A stretch of 60,000 nucleotides of DNA, from the NCBI GenBank assembly GCA_015680685.1, contig MNCI01004126.1:629456-689455 (forward strand). The letters run 5' to 3'. Below are positions 41,330 through 52,054 of the stretch, one piece after another. Each line of letters starts with the position of its first letter. The first letter of the stretch is position 1. The notes beneath the pieces were generated by a model. It was not told where the DNA came from, did not search any database, and saw nothing but the letters and a program-made list of their open reading frames with translations. The stretch comes from Gnetum montanum (lineage: Eukaryota > Streptophyta > Gnetopsida > Gnetales > Gnetaceae). Made by a program: the position numbers and the translations under genes.

Positions 41330-42300
41330 ACAACCAGAAAGTTGATTAAACCCCAAGTTGAAGCAAGTTGTCAAAGATGAAATTGAGCAGTTGCTAAAGG
41401 CAGGGTTCATCTATTCCATCACCAATAGTGAATGGGTTAGCCCACTCATTATTATGCCAAAGAAGGATGGCAAATGGAGGATCTGTATAGATTTTTGATT
41501 GCTCAACATGGCTACCTTTAAGGATCACTTTCCACTTCCATTTGTGGACTAGGTATTGGACACCATTGCAAGGCACCGTTATTATAGCTTTTTGGATGGT
41601 TATAGTGGCTATAACCAAATCCAAATTTCACTAGAGGAGCAGGCCAAAAAAACTTTGACAAATACATGGGGAACTTTTGCATACAAGAAGATGCCTTTTG
41701 GCCTGTGTAATGTGCCTGCCACTTTCCAACGCCTTGTCCTTAACATCTTCTAGTAGTAAATTGGAAATGGGGTAGAAGTCTTAATGGATGACTTTTTTAC
41801 CTATGGGGTCATGTTCGAGAAAGCCTTGGACCACCTTGAGCAAGTTCTAAAAAGGTGTGTAGACATTGATTTGTAGCTCAATTGGCAGAAAAGCAATCTA
41901 GTTGTCCAAAAAGGCATTGTGCTGAGGCATCGTATCTCATAGATAGGGATTAGCGTGGATCTTGAAAAGATCAAGGTCATCCAAGGAATCACTCAACAAC
42001 CAAGAATTGTAAAAGATGTTCGATCATTCCTTGGCCACATTGGTTAGTACTGGTGCTTCATTGAAAATTTCTCGAAGATCACCAAGCCACTGGTAGAACT
42101 CACAAAAAAAGATGCTCCATTCATCTGGACCAAGGAATGTGAATCTGTGTTCCAATTTCTTAAATAGAAACTCATAGAGACTCCAGTTCTATGGGTACCT
42201 GATTGGTCTAGGCCCTTCCACATCATGACAGATGCATCTAATTATGCCTTGGGAGTTGTTATTACATAGTGTGATGATCAAAAATGTCCATACTATATCA
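41330..42300 (+). pseudogene. Reverse transcriptase of element B
   Basis: NPKLKQVVKDEIEQLLKAGF, SEWVSPLIIMPKKDGKWRIC, IDF-stop-LLNMATFKDHFPLP, then from 41556 HRYYSFLDGYSGYNQIQISL, WGTFAYKKMPFGLCNVPATF and the catalytic box VLMDDFFTYG (near 41782), intact. KALDHLEQVLKRC and VRSFLGHIG follow. This wording is that of Athila-like RT. The TGA in CIDF-stop-LLN and TAG in FVD-stop-VLD interrupt it, and D shares the TGA. Confidence 0.85.
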
Positions 42301-42760
42301 CTATGCAAGTTGTAGCATTGTGGATGCTCATCTTAACTACACCACCACCAAAAAGGAGTTGATGGTGGTTGTGTTTTCCTTGGAAAAGTTCTGACACTAT
42401 GTGCTCGGATACAAGGTGTTCATGCATACTGACCACAGTGCTATTCGATTTCTGATGAACAAGCCAATGGTGAGCCCCCGCATCATCTAGTGGCTAGTGA
42501 TTCTTCAGGAATTTGACCTCACCATGGTAGACCAGAAGGGGACCAAGAATGTGGTTGCTAACCACATGTCTCAGTTGCGATGGGATGACATAGAGGATGA
42601 GGAGCTACTCTCCGACCAATTTTCAGATGAGCTCCTCTTCCTGGATGTAGTTGATCTACAAGTGTCAAAGGAATCCCCTTGGTTCAGCCATATCCTCACC
42701 TACCTCACAACTCAGGAGTTGCCAAAGGAGTGGGACCATCGGCAGAAATCATAGTTTCTC
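42200..42760 (+). pseudogene. RNase H and tether of element B
   Basis: PFHIMTDASNYALGVVIT carries the first catalytic Asp. YTTTKKELMVVVFSLEKF carries the Glu. VFMHTDHSAIRFLMNKP carries the second Asp. LQEFDLTMVDQKGTKNVV and ANHMSQL end the domain. A frameshift near 42330 and TAG codons break the frame, but the three acidic residues are visible. Confidence 0.8.
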
Positions 42761-43960
42761 CATGAGGTCAAGCGCTTCATGGAAATTAGTGGCTACCTTT
42801 ATAAGGTGTTTGCAGATGGCCTGGTTCGATGGTGTGTTCCTGATGATGATACACAGTGCATCCTCCAAGATGCTCATGAGGGCCCTTGTGGGGGCCACTA
42901 TGCTAGATGCCGCATAGCCATTAAGATCCCACTTGCAAGGTATTACTGGCCCACAATTTCTAGGGATGCACAATGGCTCACCCACTCCTACAAATGATGC
43001 CAGAGAGATGGTGGGATAACTACATGGTTCGAGGGACCTCAATAGTGGATCCAACCACTAGAGCCCTTCGACATCTGGGGCATCGACTTGATGGGATACA
43101 TCACACCCTTCTCCAATGAAAAGGCATACATCATCATAGCTATGGACTACTGCACAAAGTGGGGGAAGGTGGTAGCCATCATCGACTATTCTTCAAACAC
43201 CACTACACGATTTGTCCAACAACAAATTGACAACAAGTTTGGAGTGCCACGTGCGCTCATCTCAGATAATGGCACTCATTTCATGGGTGTCACTTTTTGA
43301 AAACTCATGCAACACTTGGGGGTCACCCATAAATTTACAACATCCTATCACCTCCAAGCCAACAGGTAGGCCAAAGTCACCAATAGGGAGATTACCAAGA
43401 TCCTCACCTAAACCATCAACAAATATAGGAGGGATTGGAGCACCAAACTTAACAATGTCCTCTAGGCCTATCGCTCCACTTGGAAACTTCCTATAGGCTA
43501 CTCTCCCTATGAATTAGTGTACGATAAGCTACCAAAACTTCCAATCTAGGCAGAACTCTAGACACTATCCACAACTAGTGACTTAGGCCTTGACCTACTG
43601 CTAGCACAACGTGAATGACTCATCAACCTAAGTGTGCTAGATGAGAATTGATTAGTGGCCTTGTCTTCAAATGAGATCCAAAAGGCCTACAACAAAAAAT
43701 GACATGATCTTAGGATTCGGAAGGTCACATTCCAATGTGGAGATAAGGTGTTGTACTAGAACCCCTCACATGTACCACAATCGACCAAATTTCAAACACT
43801 ATGAGAGGGACCTTACATTGTCACCGAAACCTTCCCATCTGGGGCCTTGCTTATCCACAAACTTAATGATCCCACCAAAACATAGTTGGTCAATCAACAA
43901 CAACTCAAACCTTTCCTTGAACTCCACCTAACCAGTGCTACCACCTCATCATCACCAAGC
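42760..43960 (+). pseudogene. Integrase of element B
   Basis: Zinc part: DAHEGPCGGHYARCR, YYWPTISRDA, HSYK-stop-CQRDGG. Core: PFDIWGIDLMGYITPF (first Asp), VPRALISDNGTHFMG (second Asp), SYHLQANR-stop-AKVTNRE, where the catalytic Glu of QAEVTN is Lys (codon 43373-43375). C-terminal part: DWSTKLNNVL, AYRSTWKLPIGYSPYELVYD, WHDLRIRKVTFQCGDKV in a shifted frame, and GALLIHKLNDPTK. Stops at Gln/Trp positions. Inactive. Confidence 0.85.
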
Positions 43961-46154
43961 TAGCCTCGCTCAATTTTTTGTGTCTCCTCCTTTCCATCGA
44001 GTCATGGGGGAGATCGTCATCCATGCTAATCCATTCCACTATGCTCCTCACTATTTTTGGAATTTACACTTTTTTTTCAACATCATTCATACGTTTGCCA
44101 ATTCTTATTAATTTTTTCTCTTCTTTAATTATTTTTCCATTTCTTTGTATGTGTTTTATTTTCAAGTGATTTCTAATACATCATCTTATTATCATCAGGT
44201 GTCTAGCGTAGATTGTTTTCATTGCACTAGGTCATGTACAATAGTCTACCTAGTTTATATTGCTCCCACCCTCGCATGGTTGTCCTTGGAATTTACATCT
44301 ATTTCATCTCATAAAATTAGTAGTGAGTCCACATCATCCACCCATTCACTCACTCCATGGTTTTCCTTCCATTGGAAACATGTAACCCCTTCACTTAAAA
44401 ACATTTTAATGAATCTGTGACTTGTGTAGTTCCCAAACTCAGGGATGACCCAATAGTTTGAATCAGGTGTGACTTCAAGGGGAATGCAACATTTGTCATC
44501 CTCTTCTGTACCCCAAGTGGTCAGTGTGTCCTTACGGATTTCCTACCACTTCACATTCTTCTCTACATGGAAGCTCTTGGGCAATTCGACCTTGCATGGT
44601 GTGGTCCTCACCACAAAAATTCAAAAACAAAAACCAAATAAACATATGACTTCAAAGCACACCCCTTGGTTGAATGCATGAAGACAAGCATGGGTCTTTG
44701 GATGGTGTGGTTCCCATGAAATCACAAGAAAATAAAAAATAAAATCATCACTATGTGGGAATTCAAAGCACACCCCTTAGACCGCCTCTCATGGGCCACT
44801 AGCACTAGTTATGGGACTTCCTTCATCCCCTCTAACTTAGTCCCATTTTTCTTCCTTCCTCTCACGTCTGTTGGAGTGATGGTTCTCTATGGGTGCATTC
44901 CTATCCACTTGGGGGATGGCCAGGGCTTCACCTATTGCTGCAATGTCACTGTATGTGGATGGTTTTGGGTCTAAACTTAGGTAAGGTCCTACCGGGTCAC
45001 TTAACCACAACTTCACACGGGGTTTCATGTGACCGATGATCGGAATTCCCATTCTCTCATCTCTCTCTTCACCCATTTCTCTCTGTAACTCACCTCACTA
45101 CTCATCTTATGTTTTGAAAGTTCTTTGTGTTTTCCTTGGACTTCTCATGCCTTGGCTAGTTTACTAGGATGGGAATCTTAACGTGCGATCACCATTGCTT
45201 AATCCTGGGGCCCATGGACTCCAGTGTTAAGGATATGCAAGGGCTACTAAGGCTATCTCCTACTATGGGGAGGATTCACTTGTGTATTCTTGGTATTTTT
45301 TGTTAAGTTTCCTCATCCTTTTGATTTCGTAGTTTATTGTTTTCATGTTCCACTACTTGATTTCTTCCTTTGCAGAGTTATTTTTTCCCATGTTCTCCTA
45401 CATTTGACTCTTTTTCTAGCACGATTTACCTTCCTCGTGTCCTTGATCACATTTTCGGTCTCTTATGCTCTTCAACCACCCCAATTTGGCATTTTAAATT
45501 CATTTTTTAAGCTTTTTCTGGGCTAGTCAACGGGTGTGACCCCCTGCATCTACAGGGCCTTGTATATGTAGCCCCCTATGTATATGCGACCTCGTCGACA
45601 TAGTGTCCAACTCTTATATATATCCCCATTGCGCTTTGATTTTTCATCATTTTACACACAAATTTGGGGGAGATTTTTCCATTCTTTGCCTAACTTCTTC
45701 CCAAACACCTACATTCTCTCATGCGTCCGCATCACTTGATCCTTGCCCTCTCAAGCACCTGGGGGTATGCTCTCAGTCGNCAAACAAATTGGGGGGATAT
45801 TTTGCCATTTTTCCTAACAAACTTCTTCCCAAGCACCTACATTCCATGGCATGTCCGCATCAACCGATCCTTGCCCTCTTATGCACCCAGAGGTATGCTC
45901 TCAGTTGTGGGGGGGGTGAAGCCCATTTATAATTAATTAACTAAGACTTCACACCTCTAATGGAAGAATCAAAAATAATAGTTTAAACTCCAACTTACCC
46001 CTTATTGTTTTTGGCTCTAACCCATCAATTAACACTCTAGGGATTTAATGGGATGCCTATGCCAACAACATAACTTAGTCAAATTGAGAAGGTGTATAGT
46101 GACCATATTGAGCTACTTATGCATAGTCTAATGGGTGGTTATGTTTGATCGTAG
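43961..46154 (+). other. Spacer of element B between integrase and third ORF
   Basis: No coding homology. A purine-rich CATGGGGGAGATCGTC signal at about 44005 matches the same place in D and A, followed by T-rich sequence (44060-44160). A U3-like stretch with GGCCTTGTATATGTAGCCC (45556) and TATATATA (45615) recalls the LTR promoter. The tandem duplication 45656-45912 follows. Confidence 0.6.
45656..45912 (+). repeat. Tandem duplication of about 125 bp around an N
   Basis: ACAAATTTGGGGGAGATTTT at 45658 and ACAAATTGGGGGGATATTTT at 45783 begin two units. Both contain CTTCTTCCCAA.CACCTACA, ATCCTTGCCCTCT and GGTATGCTCTCAGT. The only ambiguous base of the window (45780) is exactly at the end of the first unit. 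Confidence 0.85.
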
Positions 46155-49100
46155 ATGGCACCAAAACCAAGGCATGCTAGGGATGAAGGACCATCACAAC
46201 CGAGGGACAAGCATCCACGAATGGGAAGGGGATGAGGCGTGCAGGAACCAAAGCACGTGGAGGGCTCTCATGCAACTGGCCCACTCTGTGAAGAACCTAA
46301 TGTGGAATCTGTCCATTAGATTCCCAAAGAGGTGATTCCTAGTGGATAATCAAAAGGGGATGAAACTCCAGGGATAGTACTACGATTTGAGGTCACCTTG
46401 ACCCAAGCCTGTCTTAATGCTATCAAGTAGCAAGAAGTGCAATGGATGGTCCTATAAGAGTTAAACTCTGGACCATTTCTTGAGAATTCATCAAAAGATG
46501 TGAGACTTCAATTGAAAAATTTTCCTATGTGGCCGATCATCACAATCAGTGGTTAATGGTACCAAGGAGAAACTTATCTCTTCGGAAAAAATTAGCAACC
46601 AGGGTCTAGGGTAAGGATAGAAGACATCTATATCTCTTACTTTGTAGAGGCAATAGTGTAAGCTCTAGGGTTTCCAGAGACTAGTGCAAATGTGGCAAAG
46701 ATCCCAAAACAAGAAGACCCTGAGGTAAAAGGGGAGTGGATCAGGTGATGCTATGGGGTAGATCGTAAGGAGTTCACCTCTCTAACCACCATGGAGAGGG
46801 TGTATTCAAAGATCGCATCTTACCACCTAAACCCAACAGTAAGACCTAGCAAAATCACAGCCTTCTCCACTCGTGTGTGTGTCGCCCTAAGTGGAAAATT
46901 TTCCATTAGTCTTCGATAGTTGTTATTCTTGGAAATTGAAAAGAGGTTTATTGAAAGAGAATATGAAAGAAGAGCTCTCCCCTTTCCCTACCTAATCAAA
47001 AATTTATGCAAATGGGCAAGGATAGCACGATATGCTAATGATCACTATGGCATGCCCTGATTGCCTCGTGGAGGAAAATGTTGAAGGACAAGACTCCAGC
47101 CACTACACACACTGAGGAGGAGAAAAAACCACCTCCACCACCTACACAAATAATAAGGTCAGGTTCACAAACTATTATAGAACACATTTATGAAATCTGA
47201 CAATCACTCTTGAGCCAGCAAGAGCAATCTGAAAGGACCAGTGGAGGAGAAGATCCTTTAGTCTATCACCCTACCATGAGCCACCTGGAACAAGTGGCTT
47301 GATCAGTTAGTTTGCTGGAAAGGGAAGGGTCGATGTTCTCTACTACCCAAATGCAAGTGCCAGTAAGAACAAATCCTAGCATTTGAGAGGTAATGGTATC
47401 CACTCAATAGCTATTCCCTAAAATCTCAAGAAATGACGCTACCTTCTCGGTACACCTAGAAGATGACGATGGGGCAACGGTCCTAGTGATGCAACACCAA
47501 GGATAGGAGATTGTGGCTGAAGTGGTTTCTAATACGATTGCTATGGTCCTTAACACACTAAAAGCACTTGTACCAGACATACATGGACCTCAAGATGTAC
47601 AGGCATGTGCTGGAACTTCACATAGTGGGATTGATGCAACACAACATGAAGAACTGTTGGATCGACTAGTCAGAACTGGGCAACCGCTTTTGAATGTCTT
47701 TGACCTTCCAGATAACATCACTGCAACCTAGTTAGAACTTCTATCAACAAGGGGTAAAAGCCTTATCTCAGAAGGGCAACTTAAAGCTACCCAAGCTAAC
47801 TATCAACACTTGGTAACAGAAGTTGCTCAATTAAGAGCCCAACTTGTCGATCTAGCTCTTCTCAACCATGAGCTTACTTGTAATGAAGCTTTTCAATAGC
47901 TTTAGATCAAACTACAGATAGTTGAGGATGAGCAAGAGTCAGCAATCTTTGATAAGTCCTTGGCAGAAGCTCATGCATATCATTTAAACAAGGACTTGAC
48001 AGAGGTTCGCTAGGAGAATGTCAAGTTGATTGCGGAGGTCCATCACCTACGTAATGTTGGTGTTGAAAATGAGCACATGAAAAATTTTATTCACCAAAAG
48101 TAGGAAGAGCTAGCTAGGATGAATGCCAATGTGAGAAGGTTGGCTACTGAGAATCGAAATCTGTCCATGGAGGAGGTTCAAACCTTGTGACAAAAATCTA
48201 CCATCGAAATTGCTGCTCAGAAGAATGAGACCCTAAAATTTGAAAAAGCCAAGAATCACTATAGTGACCAAGTGGGATTGAGAAAAGAAGTGAATGAGAA
48301 ATAGATTCAAGTTGCAAAGGCTAAGATAAACCAAGTGCTCTAGCAGCTCCAAGAAGGAGATGAGTTATGACAACCTATCTTTGATGGGTTGAATGCTTAC
48401 AACTAGGTAGAAATTTTCCTCAAGGAACTATAGATCGAAGAAATGATAGAATATATGGAGCTAGCCAACCTTTGCTATGCAAACCTAGCTATGCTAATAG
48501 TTGGGAGGCTGCAGTCTGACCTGGATAAACAAGTGGCCACCTTGTATTCTTTATATGAGGGAGAGTTCCAAGCGTAAAAAGTGACAAAGTAGAAATTGGA
48601 GACAGCAAATGCGGAACTTGAGGTTCTCTGCATGAGTTTTGAAGGATAGTGTGTAGTCGTGGAGAACTTAGCCCATCAAATGAATGACTACCAATAGCTG
48701 TAGTCATATATTCGAGCATTTGACATCGAACAGAAACAGTTCGTAGCTTGGTTTGTCAACTTGAAAGAACTTTTCCCTACACTACCATGCCCTTGGAAGG
48801 TTCCTATCCTAGCACACATTGGTGAAGCTACTTGGATAGTAAACGATCCCAAAAGTAAGGAAGAAAATATGAGGGTCCTCTTGGAGGCTTTTTGATTACC
48901 TCCAGAAGTTGCAGTTGCTATGGGGCAGCCATCATTCATGCCACCACCACCGCATGGACTAGAGGCTAGTGAAGGAACCACTGCCACCAGGGATGGTGTG
49001 ATCTTCTCTAGTGATTTTTACATCTGTCTACATAGCAGAGAATCCAAAATTGGCAAGGTGTTTAATTTTTTCTCTCAACACCATCATTTTTGTAATTTGT

Positions 49101-49246
49101 CCTTCCCTATATACTCGGGCACTTGGCGCATCATGTGTGTATGTGTGTCATCTATGTCAAATCATGTGTGTTGTAAAAAAAAGTCCATACCTTCCAAATT
49201 ATAAGAGGAACTCGAGGACAAGTTTTTACTTAGTCGTGGGGATAAC
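46155..49246 (+). pseudogene. Third ORF of element B, coiled-coil protein of unknown role
   Basis: A likely start ATG at 46155 (MAPKPRHARDEG) leads through several frames to the purine-rich end at 49230. N-terminal blocks: VLRFEVTLTQACLNAIK, ELNSGPFLENSSKD, GFPETSANVAKIPKQEDPEV, FLEIEKRFIEREYERRALPF. Middle: AEVVSNTIAMVLNTLKALVP, DATQHEELLDRLVRTGQPLL, NVFDLPDNITAT. Coiled-coil part from 47760: LVTEVAQLRAQLVDLALLN, ENVKLIAEVHHLRNVGVENE, MNANVRRLATENRNLSMEEV. Tail: FVAWFVNLKELFPTLPCPWK. All blocks have counterparts in D. Many TAG codons at Gln sites. No signal peptide, membrane segment or enzyme motif seen. It occupies the env-like position. Confidence 0.7.
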
Positions 49247-49685
49247 TGCTAGGGGAGGTTATTGAAACAAGTGCCATCCAAAGAGGGAAGGGGAGATTGG
49301 GCTATGGAAGGGGGACCGTGGCAAGAAAGAAAAGGGTCCCTTTGTTGACTCCATGGCTTAGGAATTCACCATCGATAGCCAGGTTCATCTTATCCATCTG
49401 ACTCTACAAAGAACCAGTTAGATGAATTTGAGAAGCCAAATCTTGATGGTGGCGGTGGATGGAGGTAACCAAGGCTATGGGTGACCATAGTTTCCTGGGG
49501 GCTTCAACTGGTGATGTTGACCCTGGGAGCTGCAATTGCTGAGTGATCATTGTGGCGACATCTCTGAGGGGTCAGTAGTATGCCCTTAGGCATATTTGAG
49601 GAATCAGTAGAATGCCGGGAGGGTAGTAACGTTGTGTTTGTTCCAACGCCCTACCCATTTTTTCTAATGGGGATGTCATGCAGGT
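49247..49685. other. Unassigned junction region
   Basis: Lies between the purine-rich end of B and the hairpin array of element 4. It shows neither the B LTR nor the 3' region of the Tat-like family. It is G-rich in places (GAGGGAAGGGGAGATTGGG near 49280). No gene seen. Confidence 0.35.
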
Positions 49686-49689
49686 ATGA

Positions 49690-50130
49690 TTAGGCCAGCT
49701 TGTTTCATGGATGGTCTATCAGTAGGTCCTAGTTTTAGGTCCTGGTAGATTATCATTTCTAGTTTTAAGTCCTATCAGACCATGGTCCTGATTTATAGTC
49801 TGAGTAGACTGAAGTGTGCTAGTTTTATGTCGTAGCGGATGGTGGAAGAGCTAGTTTATGGTCCTAGCAGACCGTGTTGTGGATGTCATTTTTGTATCAT
49901 GACCTAGGAAAACGTTTGTACTGGTTTAACATCTTAGCAGACAAATTCTTACCTTTCCATTTTTATGTCGTGGCGAACGGTTGAAAGCTTTTCCAGTTTA
50001 GTGTCATGGTAGATGCGTGCAGAAAAAATGCCAGTTTTACATCATAGCGGACGTGAATAACACTGTTAGTTTTACATCATAGCAGATGTTTGTTATAGCA
50101 TCAGTTTTACATCGTAGCAGATGATGGTTA
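49690..50130. repeat. 3' array of anchored hairpins, element 4
   Basis: About twelve units of CTAGTTTTA, CCAGTTTA or TGGTTTAA followed by an inverted repeat that changes: AGTCT-GAGT-AGACT, GGTC-CTAGCA-GACC, ACATC-ATAGCA-GATGT, CATC-GTAGCA-GATG. Arms vary but often stay complementary. Confidence 0.85.
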
Positions 50131-50149
50131 CCTTGGGTTCTAGCTAAGC

Positions 50150-51110
50150 TGACGTCTAAATGTGGTACTACTTCAGGTACATATGATTCACTAGGTTTGT
50201 AAGCTCATTATTGTTGAGGTCGGCTAGCCTAAATGCTCCGTTGTCATATGCGTTGATAACCAGAAAGGGGCCTTTCCATCTTGCAGAGAATTTTCTCACT
50301 GGTTCACGAATGGCTTTAAGGACCAAGTCTCCTTTCTTGATAGGTTGTTGATGCAGGTTGTGATGATGCTTCTACCTTTGCTTGTCCTGATATTTTATGA
50401 TGTTGTTAAGTGCCTGGATGTGCTTCTCCTCCACCGAGCCTAAATCCACGATCCTGGACTTGTTGTGTTGAGTCTCATTTATAACCATGGAGAGGACCAT
50501 CCGCAGTGAGGGAACCTTTAGTTCAAGGGGCAACACTACTTCAAATCCGTAGACTAGGCTATATGGTGTCCTACCTGTAGCTATTCTGCATGTCGTACGA
50601 TAGGCCCATAGCATGTAGAGGATTTTCTTATGCCATCGTTTCTTGTTGCTACTAAGCATCCTTTTTAGTAAATTGATAATCACCTTATTTGTTGATTCTA
50701 CCTGACCATTTGCTTGCGGGTAATATGGTGAGGAAAAATATTTGTTAATACCAAGGTTATTGCAGAAATATTTGGTTTCTATACTACTAAACTATGGTCC
50801 ATTGTTGGTCATAATGATCATAGGAAGCCCAAACCTTGTTACTATGTTATCCAAGATAAAATGGAAAACCTATTGAGATGTAGTCTTTTGTAGGGGAATA
50901 GCCTTGACCCACTTCGTGAAGTACTCAGTGGAGGGGATAATGAAACTATGTCCTACGAAAGACTTAGGCATGATGGGACCTATGATATCTAGCCCCCATC
51001 ATTGGAATGGCCAAGTGATCTATGTGGTATGCAACTTAGTTTATGACACGTGTATTAGATTTTCATAATGTTGACATATGTCACATGTCTTAACTTTGGT
51101 AAGAAAATCT
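50150..51110 (-). pseudogene. Integrase of element 4
   Basis: Zinc part: VHEELCGGHIALQAMAAKIR, then VKTCDICQ (intact C-x2-C). Core: WGLDIIGPIMPKSF (first Asp), PMIIMTNNGP-stop-FSS, where the second Asp of ITDNG is Asn, and YYPQANGQVESTNKVIINLL with the Glu intact (codon 50696-50698). Then MLWAYRTTCRIATGRTPYSL and VYGFEVVLPLELKVPSL, the usual Tat-like C-terminal block. One active-site change and several stops. It is the only one of the five integrases that keeps the Glu. Confidence 0.85.
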
Positions 51111-51950
51111 CATTCCATGTACAGCCAGTAATACCCTAAGCATCTAATTTTAGCAGCCATGGCTTGCAAGGCTATGTGTCCTCCACATAGTTCCTCATGA
51201 ACTTTGCTAACTATCCTTTGTGCTTGGTCATTATTAACATAGGTTAGCAATACCCCATCAAAGGAGCGCCTAGATAGAGGGTTGTCCCCGATGATGACGT
51301 ATTTCCTAGCATGCTTGCGGATTGCGTCCTTTTGTGTAGATGTCAACTCATGCAGTGGTTCTCCACGTAGAAGGTAGGTTTTAATGTTGTCGTACCATTC
51401 TGGCATTCCTTTCGTACTTAAAGAAGAGATTTGTGTCGTTTGGATGACAAGATCTGTACATTCCGTCATTAAAGCAGGTATGGTGACAAACAAATGTGGA
51501 GGTACGTTTAAATCTAATGTAGTTAGTGCATCAGCTACGATGTTCTCACTACATGGCACATGTCGGTTGTTAGTCATTGTAAATTATTTTAGAAGATCTT
51601 TATCCATATCGCAATAAGGTTACAGATGCATGACTTTGCAAGTGTAGACTTCTGTAATCTGATTGACAATGAGCATTGAATTACCTTGGATTTCTAGGTG
51701 TTGAACGTTTAGTTCTCTGGCTGCTAACAGTCCCCTGAGGAACTCCTCGTATTCTGCCACATTGTTTGTACAGGGGAACACTAGGTAGTAAGCCAATGGG
51801 CAAACATCCTCAGGGGAAAGCATGATGACAGTGGTGACATTGCCACCTCTGGTAGTCGAGGCTCCATCAAAGTGTAATTTTGCTTTGAGACCTGTTAATG
51901 CAGGGCTTAAACTATGTACATGTTCATCTGGAAATTCAAGCTCTATCATT
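51110..51950 (-). pseudogene. Second (archaeal-type) RNase H and linker of element 4
   Basis: LKAKLHFDGASTTRGGNVTT (first Asp), FPCTNNVAEYEEFLRGLLAA (Glu), LEIQGNSMLIVNQI, where the usual GDS is GNS (Asp to Asn). HVPCSENIVADALTTL and a linker to the integrase zinc part follow. A second RNase H between the first RNase H and integrase is characteristic of the Tat lineage, so this fixes the family. Confidence 0.85.
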
Positions 51951-52054
51951 GCTTGATCGTTAATTGGTGCTACAAGTTGGTCGACTATCGCTTGGCCTTT
52001 CGTAGAAGATTGGCCAATGTAGTGTAGGTCAAATTCTGCTGTGATGGCTTTCCA

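Larger units (their letters stand above)
36786..49246 (+). mobile_element. Athila-like element B
   Basis: Plus strand: 5' LTR (36786-37687), PBS (37688-37706), gag, protease, RT, RNase H, integrase (to about 43960), 2.2-kb spacer, third ORF (46155-49246) and a purine-rich end GTCGTGGGGATAA. It is inserted in the protease of D. The bases before the LTR are ATCCC. The expected 3' LTR is not present after 49246, so the right end is deleted or rearranged. Confidence 0.8.

Noticed and set aside
44837-45076. 79-codon minus-strand frame and nearby plus-strand frames of the B spacer
   Set aside because: No homology or conserved blocks, and not conserved in the matching spacers of A and D.
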